Origin: an archaeon MnTg01
Lineage (GTDB): Archaea > Thermoproteota > Nitrososphaeria > Nitrososphaerales > Nitrosopumilaceae
DNA length: 13,602 bases
Direction of reading: 5' to 3'
Assembly (NCBI GenBank): GCA_008974855.1
Contig: BFAR01000135.1
Coordinates: forward strand, 1 to 13,602
Shown: positions 13,451 to 13,602 of the stretch, one piece after another
Layout: each line of letters starts with the position of its first letter
Position numbering within the stretch: the first letter of the stretch is position 1
The notes under the pieces: model-generated
Database searches by the model: none
Told to the model about the DNA's origin: nothing
Seen by the model: only the letters and a program-made list of their open reading frames with translations
Program-made: the position numbers and the translations under genes

Positions 13451-13602
13451 TTGAAACAAAAAACATTTGCTGTTGATATAGATGGTACCATTACTGAAAA
13501 TGGAATTGGACGAATAAATCTTGACGCATTAAGCACATTGCGACACCTTACAAAAATTGGTCATAATGTAATTTTTGTTTCAGGGCGCTCCTCTGTAGAG
13601 GG
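13451..13602 (+). CDS. HAD-superfamily phosphatase, archaeal phosphoglycolate phosphatase type (3' end missing)
   Basis: Fifty codons are visible before the window ends. Starting from TTG 13451 the protein reads MKQKTFAVDIDGTITENG. DIDGT is HAD motif I, with the nucleophile Asp9 and the acid/base Asp11. It is followed by LDALSTLRHLTKIGHNVIFVSGRS, whose VSGRS is motif II. The arrangement fits the archaeal phosphoglycolate phosphatase/sucrose-phosphatase-like (Cof-type) branch, which removes phosphate from small metabolites in the cytoplasm. The ATG at 13441 is out of frame, so TTG is the likely start. The exact substrate cannot be told from this fragment. The gene is divergent from the GTPase. 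Confidence 0.85.
   Translation, partial: MKQKTFAVDIDGTITENGIGRINLDALSTLRHLTKIGHNVIFVSGRSSVE

Overview
The window looks like chromosome from an ammonia-oxidising archaeon of the Nitrososphaerota (Thaumarchaeota), most likely a Nitrosopumilus-like marine group. The evidence is strong A/T bias, archaeal TATA boxes (TTTAAATA-like) about 24-32 bases before start codons, many TTG starts, a Thi4 thiazole synthase, a DRG-type GTPase with a TGS domain, and many small CxxC zinc-ribbon proteins. This is inferred from sequence alone; the genus is not certain.

Layout. Bases 1-1240 (+): the end of a TusA-type sulfur carrier, then a cysteine synthase that appears to start at an AUA codon. Bases 1246-6246 (-), read from right to left: a small zinc protein, a Cys-type Thi4, a DUF6775-like protein, thioredoxin reductase, a membrane histidine kinase and a stand-alone receiver-domain response regulator. 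Bases 6459-9067 (+): a sirohaem [4Fe-4S] sulfite/nitrite reductase overlapping a two-domain rhodanese. Bases 9071-10177 (-): a TPR protein. Bases 10301-11962 (+): a collagen-like protein with 88 uninterrupted Gly-X-Y triplets, then a small unknown protein. Bases 12007-13317 (-): a DRG-type GTPase followed by a 58-residue zinc ribbon. From 13451 (+): the start of a HAD phosphatase, cut by the window edge.

How the genes work together. Much of the first 9 kb concerns sulfur and redox: a sulfur carrier, cysteine formation, thiol reduction, a thiazole synthase whose active-site cysteine probably supplies sulfur, sulfite reduction, and rhodanese sulfur transfer. They are spread over several transcription units on both strands, so this is a neighbourhood rather than one operon. 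The kinase/regulator pair is a signalling unit of unknown input and output.

The most unusual item is the collagen-like gene. It has an unrecognised N-terminal domain, no visible secretion signal, a Lys-Asp/Glu-rich first part of the helix and a Pro/Gln-rich last part, a small following partner gene, and helically phased 10-base direct repeats just upstream. No tRNA, rRNA, CRISPR array, insertion sequence or integrase was seen. No gene-free stretch exceeds about 215 bases.
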